From: Icerya purchasi
Lineage: Eukaryota; Arthropoda; Insecta; Hemiptera; Monophlebidae
Direction: 5' to 3'
Assembly (NCBI GenBank): GCA_039619475.1
Contig: CM077116.1
Span: 173,133,863 to 173,197,862, forward strand
Length of the DNA stretch: 64,000 nucleotides
The notes below the pieces were generated by a model, which was given only the letters and a program-made list of their open reading frames with translations, made no database searches and was not told where the DNA came from. Of this stretch, positions 1-10,836 are shown piece after piece. Made by a program: the position numbers and the translations under genes. Each line of letters begins with the position of its first letter. The stretch's first letter is position 1.

Positions 1-599
1 TACTTTGTATATCGATACTGATTGATTATTCGATTAATATTACAATATAGTTTCTTATTTTTATTTAACGTTCACATGAACAGTTTCCTGCGACACTTAC
101 ATGTATTGTGTAATATCTGTCAGGTCAACATATTTACATTTCTTCTGGCAGCGAGGAATGCGATGTGGAATGGATTATGTATATATGTATTTAAAATAAG
201 TTGTATTATATAAATTTTGGTAAAGTAAACATTTGTTAAAGATTTCGATCCTACTTCATTGAAAGTTAATCATTATTTTAGTGTATTATGTAAAATATTT
301 CTTTTACTTACAAAAAATTATGAATATACACTAAAATCGTGTCTGTAAGTTATAATTATTATGTACATGGATATTTTCTTGTTGGGTTCCCTATGATTTA
401 TTTGGCGCGTTACTTGTAGCAAATATTTTTTTATTTGATTATAATTTTTCGTAGTATTTATTGATTTTAAAGGACCTTAAATTTGTTTTTCTGTCAGAGC
501 TTGCAATAATTGCTATTAAAAAACTAACTATTTAAAAGGCACCGGAAACAAAACACAAAGAGAATAGTTTTTTTCCAGTGAGTTTTTACAAAATAATTG
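1..599. other. AT-rich flank without recognisable gene
   Basis: I see only AT-rich sequence with short open frames and no conserved motif, promoter architecture or RNA gene. The longest frame (63 codons, 22-213) starts on TTG and resembles nothing I know. Confidence 0.5.
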
Positions 600-614
600 T
601 TATAATTAAGGTTT

Positions 615-715
615 TTATAAATTATAGCCAATGATTATTTTTAATAATGTTACGGATCGGTTTTCTTAAAAAGTAATGATGTTTCTTATGTATATATGAG
701 GCTATAGAACGATTT
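615..715 (+). repeat. Diverged outlying copy of array subrepeat motif
   Basis: The segment holds AATAATGTTACGGATCGG followed by TATATATGAGGCTATAGA. It matches, with scattered mismatches, the end of the two subrepeats in each 6-kb array unit (for example 2460-2535 and 3045-3115, AATAATGTTACGGATTGG ... TATGAGGCTGTAAA). It lies about 1.4 kb outside the array, so the motif belongs to an older dispersed or local repeat family that predates the tandem amplification. No coding potential is seen. Confidence 0.6.
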
Positions 716-882
716 TTCTAGTGTTTTTTGTAGTAATAGAACTGTAATATAATTAATCAGTAAAGACTGGTCCGATTGAAGTTTTTGGGAAAAACTGAAT
801 TGTATATTTGAAAATTTTTGATCAGTGTGTTTGTGCTTTTTTTTGGTTTCAAATTGTGCAATCTTATTGGTATGTTTTTTTA

Positions 883-883
<1 letters not shown>

Positions 884-927
<44 letters not shown>

Positions 928-1286
928 CATCATTATTATCATCATTATTATCATCATTATTATCATCATTATTATCATCATTATTATCATCATTATTATC
1001 ATCATTATTATCATCATTATTATCATCATTATTATCATCATTATTATCATCATTATTATCATCATTATTATCATCATTATTATCATCATTATTATCATCA
1101 TTATTATCATCATTATTATCATCATTATTATCATCATTATTATCATCATTATTATCATCATTATTATCATCATTATTATCATCATTATTATTATCATTAT
1201 TATTATCATTATTATTATCATTATTATTATCATTATTATTATCATTATTATTATCATTATTATTATCATTATTATTATCATTATTA

Positions 1287-1339
<53 letters not shown>

Positions 1340-1376
1340 GTTATTATTATTATTGTTATTATTGTTATTGTTATTA

Positions 1377-1441
<65 letters not shown>
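884..1441 (+). repeat. (TTA)n-type microsatellite with layered 12-bp periodicity
   Basis: About 558 bp of trinucleotide repeat in distinct zones. A pure TTA start is followed by roughly 22 copies of a 12-mer (ATTATTATCATC, about 921-1185), then about 8 copies of a variant 12-mer (ATTATTATTATC, about 1185-1285). After that come TTA with interspersed GTT (about 1339-1382) and TTA again. Several frames on both strands stay open through it, giving apparent poly-Asn/Asp, poly-Ile, poly-Leu or Tyr/His proteins. These are by-products of the repeat and not credible genes. Confidence 0.95.
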
Positions 1442-1559
1442 TATCAATTGCCGATAAACCGCTTAAAAATATGCAGCCGGATTATTCTACATTAAATTAT
1501 ATAATTCTATATTTAAATATTCTATCGAATATTCAGATACTCTATTTTTGAACAGAAAA

Positions 1560-2000
1560 TAAAAATTAAAATCTACGGTGATACTTGTGTATGAAAACAG
1601 AATTTATTTTTTAGTCAACAAAAAACTAAAAAATGTTTTAAACAATAAAAAATGCAATAAGAAAACATTAATATTTAAGTATAACCTAAGAATAGGAGTT
1701 TCCGTACGATTTGTTTTCGATCCATGCGAATCAAAAGTTATTTAATTTTTTGGCTTGACTTATTGGAGTAATAAAGTTTGCAAAAATATAACACGCATGA
1801 CCCATTGTAGCGTAATTGGTCAAGTAGCGGCGTTTGGTTCCAGAGGAGCTGGATTTAAATTAGGCTACTGGTGTTACACTGAAAATACCTAAAATAACCA
1901 TTGCATTGGAATAATGTCGAGGCTTATGAACCCAAAATGAAAAAGAAAAACTAAAATCCCTTTCTCCGTATTGTGCATAAATGCAGTGAACATGTTTAAT
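1560..2000. other. Intergenic stretch; weak tRNA-like motif
   Basis: No gene is recognisable. At 1808-1819 TAGCGTAATTGG fits the RNA polymerase III A-box pattern, and GGATTTAAATT near 1850 is a poor B-box about 30 bp downstream. This could be the head of a tRNA-derived SINE, but without a copy elsewhere in the window it stays a guess. Confidence 0.25.
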
Positions 2001-2143
2001 AATTATTTACAAACGTATATTATTTTAATAAAATTACCGATGTATTGAATGCTGCATTCTCTTTAAGTTCAAACAGTTCTTATATTTAAAATATTTTCTT
2101 GTACAATATTGTTTAAGCTATTATAATGTTGAAATTTAAAAAT
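1985..2143 (+). repeat. Diverged homologue of the end of the 6-kb unit
   Basis: This segment aligns with 8005-8183, the right end of array copy 1. It shares GTTTAATAATTATT, ATATTATTTTAATAAAATTACCG and a long AACAGTTCTTATATTT-containing block, but with many substitutions and an 18-bp-scale gap near 2115. From about 2144 onward the match between copies becomes essentially perfect. The segment is therefore the pre-array flank and a plausible substrate for the unequal exchange that founded the array (inference). Confidence 0.75.
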
Positions 2144-2184
2144 ACGGAATTTAGTTTATATTCGAGTAGCGATAATTAATATAA

Positions 2185-2590
2185 TTTTAACTGACATACT
2201 AGATTTAAGTGTTTTATCGTATAGCATAATTATATAATTCGTGAGGTTAATTCGCGTTTAAAATTTTAATTATGGTAACCTTTATATTTTTGTATTAGCA
2301 TTAATGATTTCGGAACAACTGCACACAGGAGGAGGGCTTTAGTTTTGATCTCTAAAATTTACTGATTTAGTTTATGAATACATTCCTAATTTGCGGTTGT
2401 ATATTATACAAAATGTTCAATGTCTGAGATATGATTGTGGAACTGATTATTGTTTACCGCCGATGATTATATTAAAATAATGTTACGGATTGGTTTTATG
2501 AAAATTAATGATTCGCTATGTGTGTATGAGGCTGTAAATGATAACAGTTGAAAATAAACATCTATCTCAAACCAGAATATGTTGTATTAT
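2185..2590 (+). repeat. Subrepeat X1 inside the array unit
   Basis: It runs from ACTGACATACTAGATTTAAG to GAAAATAAACATCTATCTC and is homologous throughout to X2 (2798-3155), by eye at roughly three-quarters identity, about 613 bp apart. It recurs in copies 2-5 at 8225, 14266, 20307 and 26346. It is non-coding, and I do not recognise the family. Confidence 0.8.
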
Positions 2591-2797
2591 AACCCTTTTT
2601 TACTTTTATTTATTATTTTTGGTTTTTTAGTATTTTGAATTTTATGTATTTTTCATACACTTTTACATGTGAAATAATTCGACTGTTTAACGACATTGAA
2701 ATATGGAACACGTGATAAAGTAATAAATCGTAAGGGAGAAAGCTTTTAAATCGAAAAGGTTTTATTGCTGTTTATTGAAAGCCTTTAAAAAAAATTT

Positions 2798-3155
2798 CAA
2801 CTGACTTACACTAGATTTAAGTGTTTAATCGTATTGTAAAATTATTGTAATTTATATGGTTAATTCACGCTTGAAATTTTAATTATGTAACCTGTACATT
2901 TTTGCATTAGTACTAATGATTTCTGAGTTGTATACAGTAAGGCTTTAGTTTTGCTCCTTGTAATTTACTGATATGGTTTATGAATTCATTTTTTCCTAAT
3001 TTGCTGCTGTATATTGTACAAAATACGTTTACAGTCGATGATTGTATTAAAATAATGTTACGGATTGGTTTTATGAAATTTAATGATTCGGTATTTGTTT
3101 ATGAGGCTGTAAACAACAACAGTTGAAAATAAACGTATATCTTGAACCAAAATAG
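2798..3155 (+). repeat. Subrepeat X2 inside the array unit
   Basis: Direct, diverged partner of X1. It starts ACTGACTTACACTAGATTT and ends near GAAAATAAACGTATATCTTG. Its end motif (AATAATGTTACGGATTGG, then TATGAGGCTGTAAA) is also found outside the array at 615-715. In copy 5 one base (27204-27205, GATTATATT for GATTGTATT) matches X1 rather than the other X2 copies, compatible with gene conversion or chance mutation. Confidence 0.8.
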
Positions 3156-4659
3156 TTTTAAAACATAATTTGTAATTTGTAGCGTACTTCATAATCGTTT
3201 TTAATTTTTATTTTTTAATTTTCGGTTTTTGTGTATTTTTGATTATTGTTACATGTACAATAATTTAATCCTGATACATGACCCAGCTACTCGTTTCCGC
3301 TGGGCTAATGCCTATAATTGACGCCTTCTCCCCCCCCCCCTGATTGTATGTACGTACATTATATATATGTTGACAAAAATGAAAAAAAAAAAAACGGTCA
3401 ATAGCACTAACTATTGTTAAATTTTTGTTACGATCTTTAACGGCGTTAAAGTTATTACGTGTTGATAATGTAATAATTCGAGAGGACAAAGTTGTAACTT
3501 GAGATTTAGTTAGTTCGTTGAATGTTTTTTGTTTTACACATTATAAGTGCGGCATGATCCCTTCGTCTATCACCTTCCTTAATATTGCGTGATCTTTGTG
3601 ATTTTTTTTTTGTAACCTCTTCTAATGTTAGTTGTTCGCTGTTTATTGTATTTTATGTATTAAGCGCTTATCATTCAGGCTTCCGAGCTTCTGCAAAGAT
3701 TAAATTAACTTCCTCTGATTTACTTTGTGAAGTTTTATTATAGTTGATATAGCGGATGAATGTTAATGCGCATTGAAATAGCTGTTTAAACAATTCCATT
3801 TTTATAATTGCTTATTGGCCTGAAATAGTATTGCGTTTTACTTAGGTTCGCATCTAAATTTTTTTTTTTTTAAAATATGTTGGCGATTAATTGTAAGCAG
3901 CGATGTGTGTAATTGTTCTAGTAATTTGAACTTTTTTTTTTTTTTAGATTAACATTAATTGTCGAAACATTATTTTCTTCTTTGATTTTTCGATCTACAG
4001 GGATCCATGGATAATCAGTGGAATTAAAATTTTCCGACCAGTGCCATGATTTTCATTTGTTGCTATAGTTTGATTTTTAAATATTCGCTTTTATGATTTA
4101 TGGAATTTTGTGATGGTCTGCTTTTTCCGTCAACTATTATTTCCAGCATTTTAATGCCCGTAAATATAACCAGTCTAATTACATTCTCTTTTATTATTTT
4201 TATTAAGGAGCATTTTACATTATGTTATTTTCAGAATTTTTCTTCGGACTCCTATCTGGAAGGTATCTAATTTTATTTTCCATGTTTTTGAACCATATAA
4301 TAACACGGATTGTATGCATGTTTTTACGAAGCGTTTTTGTTGTTTCTATGTTTATATATTATTTGATCTTTCTATCGTCGAGTTTTTCAATTTCCATGCT
4401 ACTTTGCCTTTTCTTCTTAGAAATATTTTTTTTCTTCTGTTTGCGAGTCCTTTTATACGGTTGTCTTTAATTATTTAATAACGCAGAATTTTTCCTGAAT
4501 TCCATAATTGTATTCTTCATTTAAATATATCATTTTTAATAAACCGTTTGTTTTTCCCTTTAAAAGGTCGATATTTCAATGTTCTTGTCACTTTTATAAC
4601 TTGTCCGACACATATTCAGTCATGTTCTGCATTTTCTGTGAGTCATGTTGACGTCGCAA
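3156..4659. other. Non-coding part of array unit
   Basis: T-rich DNA with homopolymer tracts (C11 at 3330-3340, an A-tract near 3381, T-tracts near 3860 and 3930). The same stretch follows in copies 2-4. The 82-codon hydrophobic frame at 4222-4470 loses its ATG in copies 2 and 3 (ACG at 10263 and 16304), which argues against a real gene. Confidence 0.7.
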
Positions 4660-4795
4660 TCCTCTGAGATGATGATAAAGTCGAACAGTTTTACGAAGAC
4701 TAGAAACTTTGAGCAGAAAACAAATAAAATTGATAGCGAAGATGCAGTCATTATCGGCGACTTTAATGCGAAGATTGAACAAAGCCAAAGTTGAA
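4660..4795 (+). pseudogene. LINE endonuclease (EEP) fragment, array copy 1
   Basis: In the plus strand, one frame reads DDDKVEQFYED near 4662-4695. After stops and a frame change comes DAVIIGDFNAKIEQ near 4742-4785. The GDFNA motif is the hallmark of the apurinic-type endonuclease of non-LTR retrotransposons, and an acidic stretch ending in VE-FYEDL about 20-30 residues before it is typical of the RTE/CFDP2-like group. The aspartate and asparagine of the motif are preserved, but the frame is broken on both sides, so this is a dead scrap. It is opposite in orientation to the RT pseudogene in the same unit, so the two cannot be parts of one collinear element unless an inversion occurred. Confidence 0.75.
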
Positions 4796-5859
4796 TAGCT
4801 GTCATTAATTTTAAGCTCGAAGCTCAAACTTTAGCTTGTTCATTTTAAACCGTCCCATTTTCGAATTAAGTCGTTAACAATAATCACTTTTTCGCTAATG
4901 ATTTTACCTATCCCCTGTGTGCCATTTGTAGTCAGATTTTTCTAAAAGTACCTGACTTCATCATCATCGCAGTTGACTGTGAACGTACATAGGTGATGAT
5001 GATGTACATAAAAAAGTAGAGTAAGTTCCATACCCTTGACAGCAGGACATTGAGGATTGTGAAGTTACGGTTCATAATATTCGAAGCTTAATGGCACTGA
5101 TGGCAGTAATTTTTTTTTCCGAATCATACTGTTCTTAGCAGGGAAATAATAACACTAAGGTGCTGCCTTTATTCAGTAGTTTTCTCTATCTATCTTTATT
5201 GTATGCCTCATGAACAGGTACAGTGAAGGTTATTTTAGTAAATTCAGGAGTATCCCATCGGTCTCTCATATAGGGTATGTAGCCATGTCTTTTTTCTCCA
5301 TGTGATTTTCCTTCAATGAAAAGTACACATTGACTATTAGCCCGGACTATCCAAAAAATAATCCAGCTTTAGATTGTACACGATTTGTTTTACTATTGAT
5401 TTATTAGTTCTTTTGGCGAGGACCGTTTCGTTATAAGTTGACCCACTATGGTCAACTAGCATTTAGGTGAATTTGTCGGTCGATTAAATAACCATCTGTT
5501 GAAGGTAAACATTTCAAAAACGTTTTTAGATTATTGGAGTTTTTGAATTTTATTTTTTTGTTTATTCCGAATCGTTGTAATAGCATTTTGTGTATTATTT
5601 GTGTATGGAGTTCTAAAAATTACAGTGCGAGATTCATTGCAATAGTGCAAACTGTTATATAGATTATTAAATGTGTTTGCTTTTTTCTTTTTACTTTTTT
5701 TCTTTTTTTCTTTTTTTATTATTTACTGCTAAATTACTTTTTGAGCACAGAGTTAATATAAGTCGATGTAGAAGAAATACACACGGTTGTGGTAGATCAA
5801 AACGGCAGGTAGTCTAAAAAATATTCAAAGTATGGCCAGTTCATCCGGCGGTTGATTCA
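4796..5859. other. Non-coding part of array unit between LINE scraps
   Basis: I recognise nothing coding. A small imperfect palindrome, CATCATCATCGCAG ... AGGTGATGATGATGT (about 4958-5006), and T/C-rich tracts near 5685-5720 are the only structure seen. Confidence 0.5.
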
Positions 5860-7170
5860 GTCTACGGCAGAACGATAAAATAATCCTTCTTGGCAGTCTA
5901 TTATGATTCTAGCATTACATTTCCAGAGAATCAATGTATATGCGTTCAACTTCGCACATTGTTCAGGTTTCAGCGTCGTGCGGGAAGACTGAAAATATTA
6001 ATACAGTCTAATTTTAACCTTTTTATTGCTTTTTTTTTCTTTTCTTATCACGTCAGATTTCTGATGTGCGTTCCTTAGCGCTTTAGTGACTTTCGTACGA
6101 TATTGCTGTTTTATAATGCATCTCCCCTTGTTCTCGGCCAATTATCCCCGGAATGGCTAACCACTTTTATGATACCGTCTATTTGTTATTTCTAGGACGG
6201 TTTATTAATGCCATCGTGGTTTTCTTTCTATTGATCAACCGGTGGTCTTTACTGACTTGTTCCAATTGACGGAGTAAGCATGCCATATTTTAACGCTAGT
6301 AGCTATCGACGTGGTGTCGTTGGCGAATCGCAAATTTGATACTTTAACGGTCCCCTAATTGAATATTCGTTCCTTCATTCTGCTGATTTTATACAGCACC
6401 TCCTTGTGGTAAATTCTGCGTACCGATTAAAAAGCAATGGTAGGAGAAGGCATCTTTGTCTCACACCTGACCGATCTTGTATTACGACGTTCTTCCAGTT
6501 TAACTCTTGCTGTGTTGCCATGTTGTAGCCTCTTAATTAGTAGTTCCAAGTCCTCTAGAACTACCATTTCAATAAGGATTAGCTATAGCTTGCTCCGTTG
6601 TGTTTAAAAACCTTTCGGGAGTCCACAAAACATGGAGTTCTTCCGTGTTATGCTGTCGTGCTTCTTCAAGTGGTTGTTGCATATTAATAATCTGCTTTCT
6701 TGTTCTTTCGCCTTTCACGAATCCAACTTATTGCCGCAGATTTTTTTTTGCTAAAGCGAACAATCGATTACAAATATATCGTAAGCATTACTTTGTTCGC
6801 ATGTGATATTGTAGTTTCCACACTCTACAACTGATCTGTTTTTGTGTATTGTGTTATATAAGTAAATTGATACCAGTCTGATTTACCATTTTTTCATATA
6901 GCACTACACATCCCGTCTATTCATGACTAGTACCGCTTCATTCCTAGCTATATACTTTTTATAGTTCTCTACAGTTGTATCATTTGATTTCGAGGCTTTA
7001 TTATTTTTCAGATGTGTGATCGTATTGTGCACTTCACTGAGGAGTACCGTTGTTAGTTTCTGGTTTAGTTTGTTTTTGGTCACTTCTTCCGCATATGTTT
7101 TCATTTTGCCATTTTTATAACTGTTTGGTTTAATTTCACGAGCAAAAGGAAGTATTTTTCGAAGCATGAA
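5860..7170 (-). pseudogene. LINE reverse transcriptase pseudogene, array copy 1
   Basis: Reading the minus strand from 7167 down, the pieces of an RTE/CFDP2-like RT appear in the right order but in shifting frames. THLKNNKASKSNDTTVENYK (about 7000-7060) is the conserved N-terminal K-x-N-K-A-P-G-x-D block, with the PGxD part mutated. CGNYNITCEQ follows near 6820. FVKGERTRKQIINMQQPLEE (about 6660-6725) corresponds to the GFxxG-STxDQIF block, and CFVDSRKVFKHN (about 6600-6640) to the first catalytic block FVDxxKAFD, with its aspartate pattern damaged. GVRQRCLLLPLLFNRYAEF (about 6410-6470) is the GVRQGCxLSPLLFN block. RFANDTTSIATS (about 6290-6330) is the YADD box with the first Asp changed to Asn. 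It is inactive. The lower end, near a possible AKLNAYTLILWK segment, is uncertain. Confidence 0.85.
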
Positions 7171-8183
7171 CCTTCATTCCTCTCCGCATGCAGCTTTATT
7201 CTAGAACAAATAGAAGATCTATAATTGGCTTTCTTTTCTATAAAGTTTTCTTATTTTGCTATTCCGAAATTTCTTGTTCTTTAAGTAAACTAGTACAATT
7301 TAGAGGTTTCTACACGTTCGTGGCTGTTGTCTCCTTGATAATCAGCGTTCGAATTTTTTCTCTGCTCTTGTTGCTGGGATATTATAAATATTCTTAATTT
7401 TTAAAATTATTTCATGCTAGTTCCAATGACATAGTTTCTGTTGTTCTCTTTTTTCCTATACATCACTTTCAGTCTTTTTTTTATTGTTTTTTTCTTTTTT
7501 TTTGGACGTTTCCGATTTTATACTAGTTTAGTATATATCAGTTATATTTATCCTTTTCTGAGTTTAGCCTTAATTTCAGTTTTATCATAACCAATGTGTG
7601 TTCAGAAGCACATTCCGCTTCTAGAAAGACTTTACACTTTATTTCCATTTGTAACTTACTAACATCTGGTAGGTTTGATTTATAAATTTGTCCCCTTAGT
7701 GATATAAATGTGACAGGCCTGCATGTAAACCTATATAATATTTCAAAGTAAATTCAAAGTCAATTTCACCATTTTTTGGTATTCGGCAAAGTTGTAGTAT
7801 TTAGTTTCGCAAAAGGCAAAATGCTGCTCCATTAACATTTCAGTGTGCTATGCTGCGGGTTTGCCGTTTGTGTTGTCAAAGGTATTTCTCTCCGTTTGCA
7901 TCTTCTCTTTTCTTTTGTATTAGATTTTTTCTTCTATAGAATGATAGCCCTTTACAAAGCACCCGCTTCAATATTAAATGTCTTTATACAATATTTAAAT
8001 ACAGGGTTTGTGTTTAATAATTATTATTTAAAAACTAATATTATTTTAATAAAATTACCGTGCAAATTAAATGTAACACTCTCTTGAAGGTCCAAACAGT
8101 TCTTATATTTAAAATATTTTCTTGTACAATGTAGTTTTAGATATCGAGATTTCTAGTTTATTGTAATGTCGAAATTTAAAATT
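7171..8183. other. T-rich end of array unit, no gene seen
   Basis: It contains low-complexity T tracts (7470-7505) and short hydrophobic frames (7188-7397, 7845-8087) that I do not regard as genes. The final ~180 bp are homologous to the diverged flank at 1985-2143. Confidence 0.5.
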
Positions 8184-10700
8184 ACGGAATTTAGTTTATA
8201 TTCGAGTAGCGATAATTAATATAATTTTAACTGACATACTAGATTTAAGTGTTTTATCGTATAGCATAATTATATAATTCGTGAGGTTAATTCGCGTTTA
8301 AAATTTTAATTATGGTAACCTTTATATTTTTGTATTAGCATTAATGATTTCGGAACAACTGCACACAGGAGGAGGGCTTTAGTTTTGATCTCTAAAATTT
8401 ACTGATTTAGTTTATGAATACATTCCTAATTTGCGGTTGTATATTATACAAAATGTTCAATGTCTGAGATATGATTGTGGAACTGATTATTGTTTACCGC
8501 CGATGATTATATTAAAATAATGTTACGGATTGGTTTTATGAAAATTAATGATTCGCTATGTGTGTATGAGGCTGTAAATGATAACAGTTGAAAATAAACA
8601 TCTATCTCAAACCAGAATATGTTGTATTATAACCCTTTTTTACTTTTATTTATTATTTTTGGTTTTTTAGTATTTTGAATTTTATGTATTTTTCATACAC
8701 TTTTACATGTGAAATAATTCGACTGTTTAACGACATTGAAATATGGAACACGTGATAAAGTAATAAATCGTAAGGGAGAAAGCTTTTAAATCGAAAAGGT
8801 TTTATTGCTGTTTATTGAAAGCCTTTAAAAAAAATTTCAACTGACTTACACTAGATTTAAGTGTTTAATCGTATTGTAAAATTATTGTAATTTATATGGT
8901 TAATTCACGCTTGAAATTTTAATTATGTAACCTGTACATTTTTGCATTAGTACTAATGATTTCTGAGTTGTATACAGTAAGGCTTTAGTTTTGCTCCTTG
9001 TAATTTACTGATATGGTTTATGAATTCATTTTTTCCTAATTTGCTGCTGTATATTGTACAAAATACGTTTACAGTCGATGATTGTATTAAAATAATGTTA
9101 CGGATTGGTTTTATGAAATTTAATGATTCGGTATTTGTTTATGAGGCTGTAAACAACAACAGTTGAAAATAAACGTATATCTTGAACCAAAATAGTTTTA
9201 AAACATAATTTGTAATTTGTAGCGTACTTCATAATCGTTTTTAATTTTTATTTTTTAATTTTCGGTTTTTGTGTATTTTTGATTATTGTTACATGTACAA
9301 TAATTTAATCCTGATACATGACCCAGCTACTCGTTTCCGCTGGGCTAATGCCTATAATTGACGCCTTCTCCCCCCCCCCCCTGATTGTATGTACGTACAT
9401 TATATATATGTTGACAAAAATGAAAAAAAAAAAAACGGTCAATAGCACTAACTATTGTTAAATTTTTGTTACGATCTTTAACGGCGTTAAAGTTATTACG
9501 TGTTGATAATGTAATAATTCGAGAGGACAAAGTTGTAACTTGAGATTTAGTTAGTTCGTTGAATGTTTTTTGTTTTACACATTATAAGTGCGGCATGATC
9601 CCTTCGTCTATCACCTTCCTTAATATTGCGTGATCTTTGTGATTTTTTTTTTGTAACCTCTTCTAATGTTAGTTGTTCGCTGTTTATTGTATTTTATGTA
9701 TTAAGCGCTTATCATTCAGGCTTCCGAGCTTCTGCAAAGATTAAATTAACTTCCTCTGATTTACTTTGTGAAGTTTTATTATAGTTGATATAGCGGATGA
9801 ATGTTAATGCGCATTGAAATAGCTGTTTAAACAATTCCATTTTTATAATTGCTTATTGGCCTGAAATAGTATTGCGTTTTACTTAGGTTCGCATCTAAAT
9901 TTTTTTTTTTTTAAAATATGTTGGCGATTAATTGTAAGCAGCGATGTGTGTAATTGTTCTAGTAATTTGAACTTTTTTTTTTTTTTAGATTAACATTAAT
10001 TGTCGAAACATTATTTTCTTCTTTGATTTTTCGATCTACAGGGATCCATGGATAATCAGTGGAATTAAAATTTTCCGACCAGTGCCATGATTTTCATTTG
10101 TTGCTATAGTTTGATTTTTAAATATTCGCTTTTATGATTTATGGAATTTTGTGATGGTCTGCTTTTTCCGTCAACTATTATTTCCAGCATTTTAATGCCC
10201 GTAAATATAACCAGTCTAATTACATTCTCTTTTATTATTTTTATTAAGGAGCATTTTACATTACGTTATTTTCAGAATTTTTCTTCGGACTCCTATCTGG
10301 AAGGTATCTAATTTTATTTTCCATGTTTTTGAACCATATAATAACACGGATTGTATGCATGTTTTTACGAAGCGTTTTTGTTGTTTCTATGTTTATATAT
10401 TATTTGATCTTTCTATCGTCGAGTTTTTCAATTTCCATGCTACTTTGCCTTTTCTTCTTAGAAATATTTTTTTTCTTCTGTTTGCGAGTCCTTTTATACG
10501 GTTGTCTTTAATTATTTAATAACGCAGAATTTTTCCTGAATTCCATAATTGTATTCTTCATTTAAATATATCATTTTTAATAAACCGTTTGTTTTTCCCT
10601 TTAAAAGGTCGATATTTCAATGTTCTTGTCACTTTTATAACTTGTCCGACACATATTCAGTCATGTTCTGCATTTTCTGTGAGTCATGTTGACGTCGCAA

Positions 10701-10836
10701 TCCTCTGAGATGATGATAAAGTCGAACAGTTTTACGAAGACTAGAAACTTTGAGCAGAAAACAAATAAAATTGATAGCGAAGATGCAGTCATTATCGGCG
10801 ACTTTAATGCGAAGATTGAACAAAGCCAAAGTTGAA
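10701..10836 (+). pseudogene. LINE endonuclease fragment, array copy 2
   Basis: Exact positional equivalent of 4660-4795, with the same GDFNA motif and the same stops. Confidence 0.75.

Larger units (their letters stand above)
2144..8183 (+). repeat. 6-kb tandem array, copy 1 (6040 bp)
   Basis: First full unit of a head-to-tail array; the phase is set arbitrarily at ACGGAATTTAGTT. The next copies begin with the same sequence at 8184, 14225, 20266 and 26305. The unit contains subrepeats at 2185-2590 and 2798-3155, a C-tract of 11 at 3330-3340, a plus-strand LINE endonuclease scrap near 4660-4795, and a minus-strand LINE RT pseudogene near 5860-7170. The rest is T-rich non-coding DNA. The short frames in it (82 aa or less, many Phe/Leu-rich) recur in every copy because the DNA recurs, not because they are constrained. 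Confidence 0.97.

Noticed and set aside
686..1551. Long frames of poly-Asn/Asp, poly-Ile, poly-Leu and Tyr/His on both strands
   Set aside because: All arise from the trinucleotide microsatellite, which has no stop codon in several frames; only short non-repeat sequence flanks them.
4222..4470. 82-codon hydrophobic frame, looking like a small membrane protein, repeated in the array
   Set aside because: It comes from T-rich DNA, its ATG is lost in two copies (ACG), and nothing else suggests constraint.
4594..4827. Minus-strand 77-codon frame in each unit
   Set aside because: It is antisense to the plus-strand LINE endonuclease scrap (GDFNA), which has real family similarity.
5890..6806. Plus-strand frames of 62 and 68 codons in each unit
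   Set aside because: They are antisense to the RT pseudogene on the minus strand.
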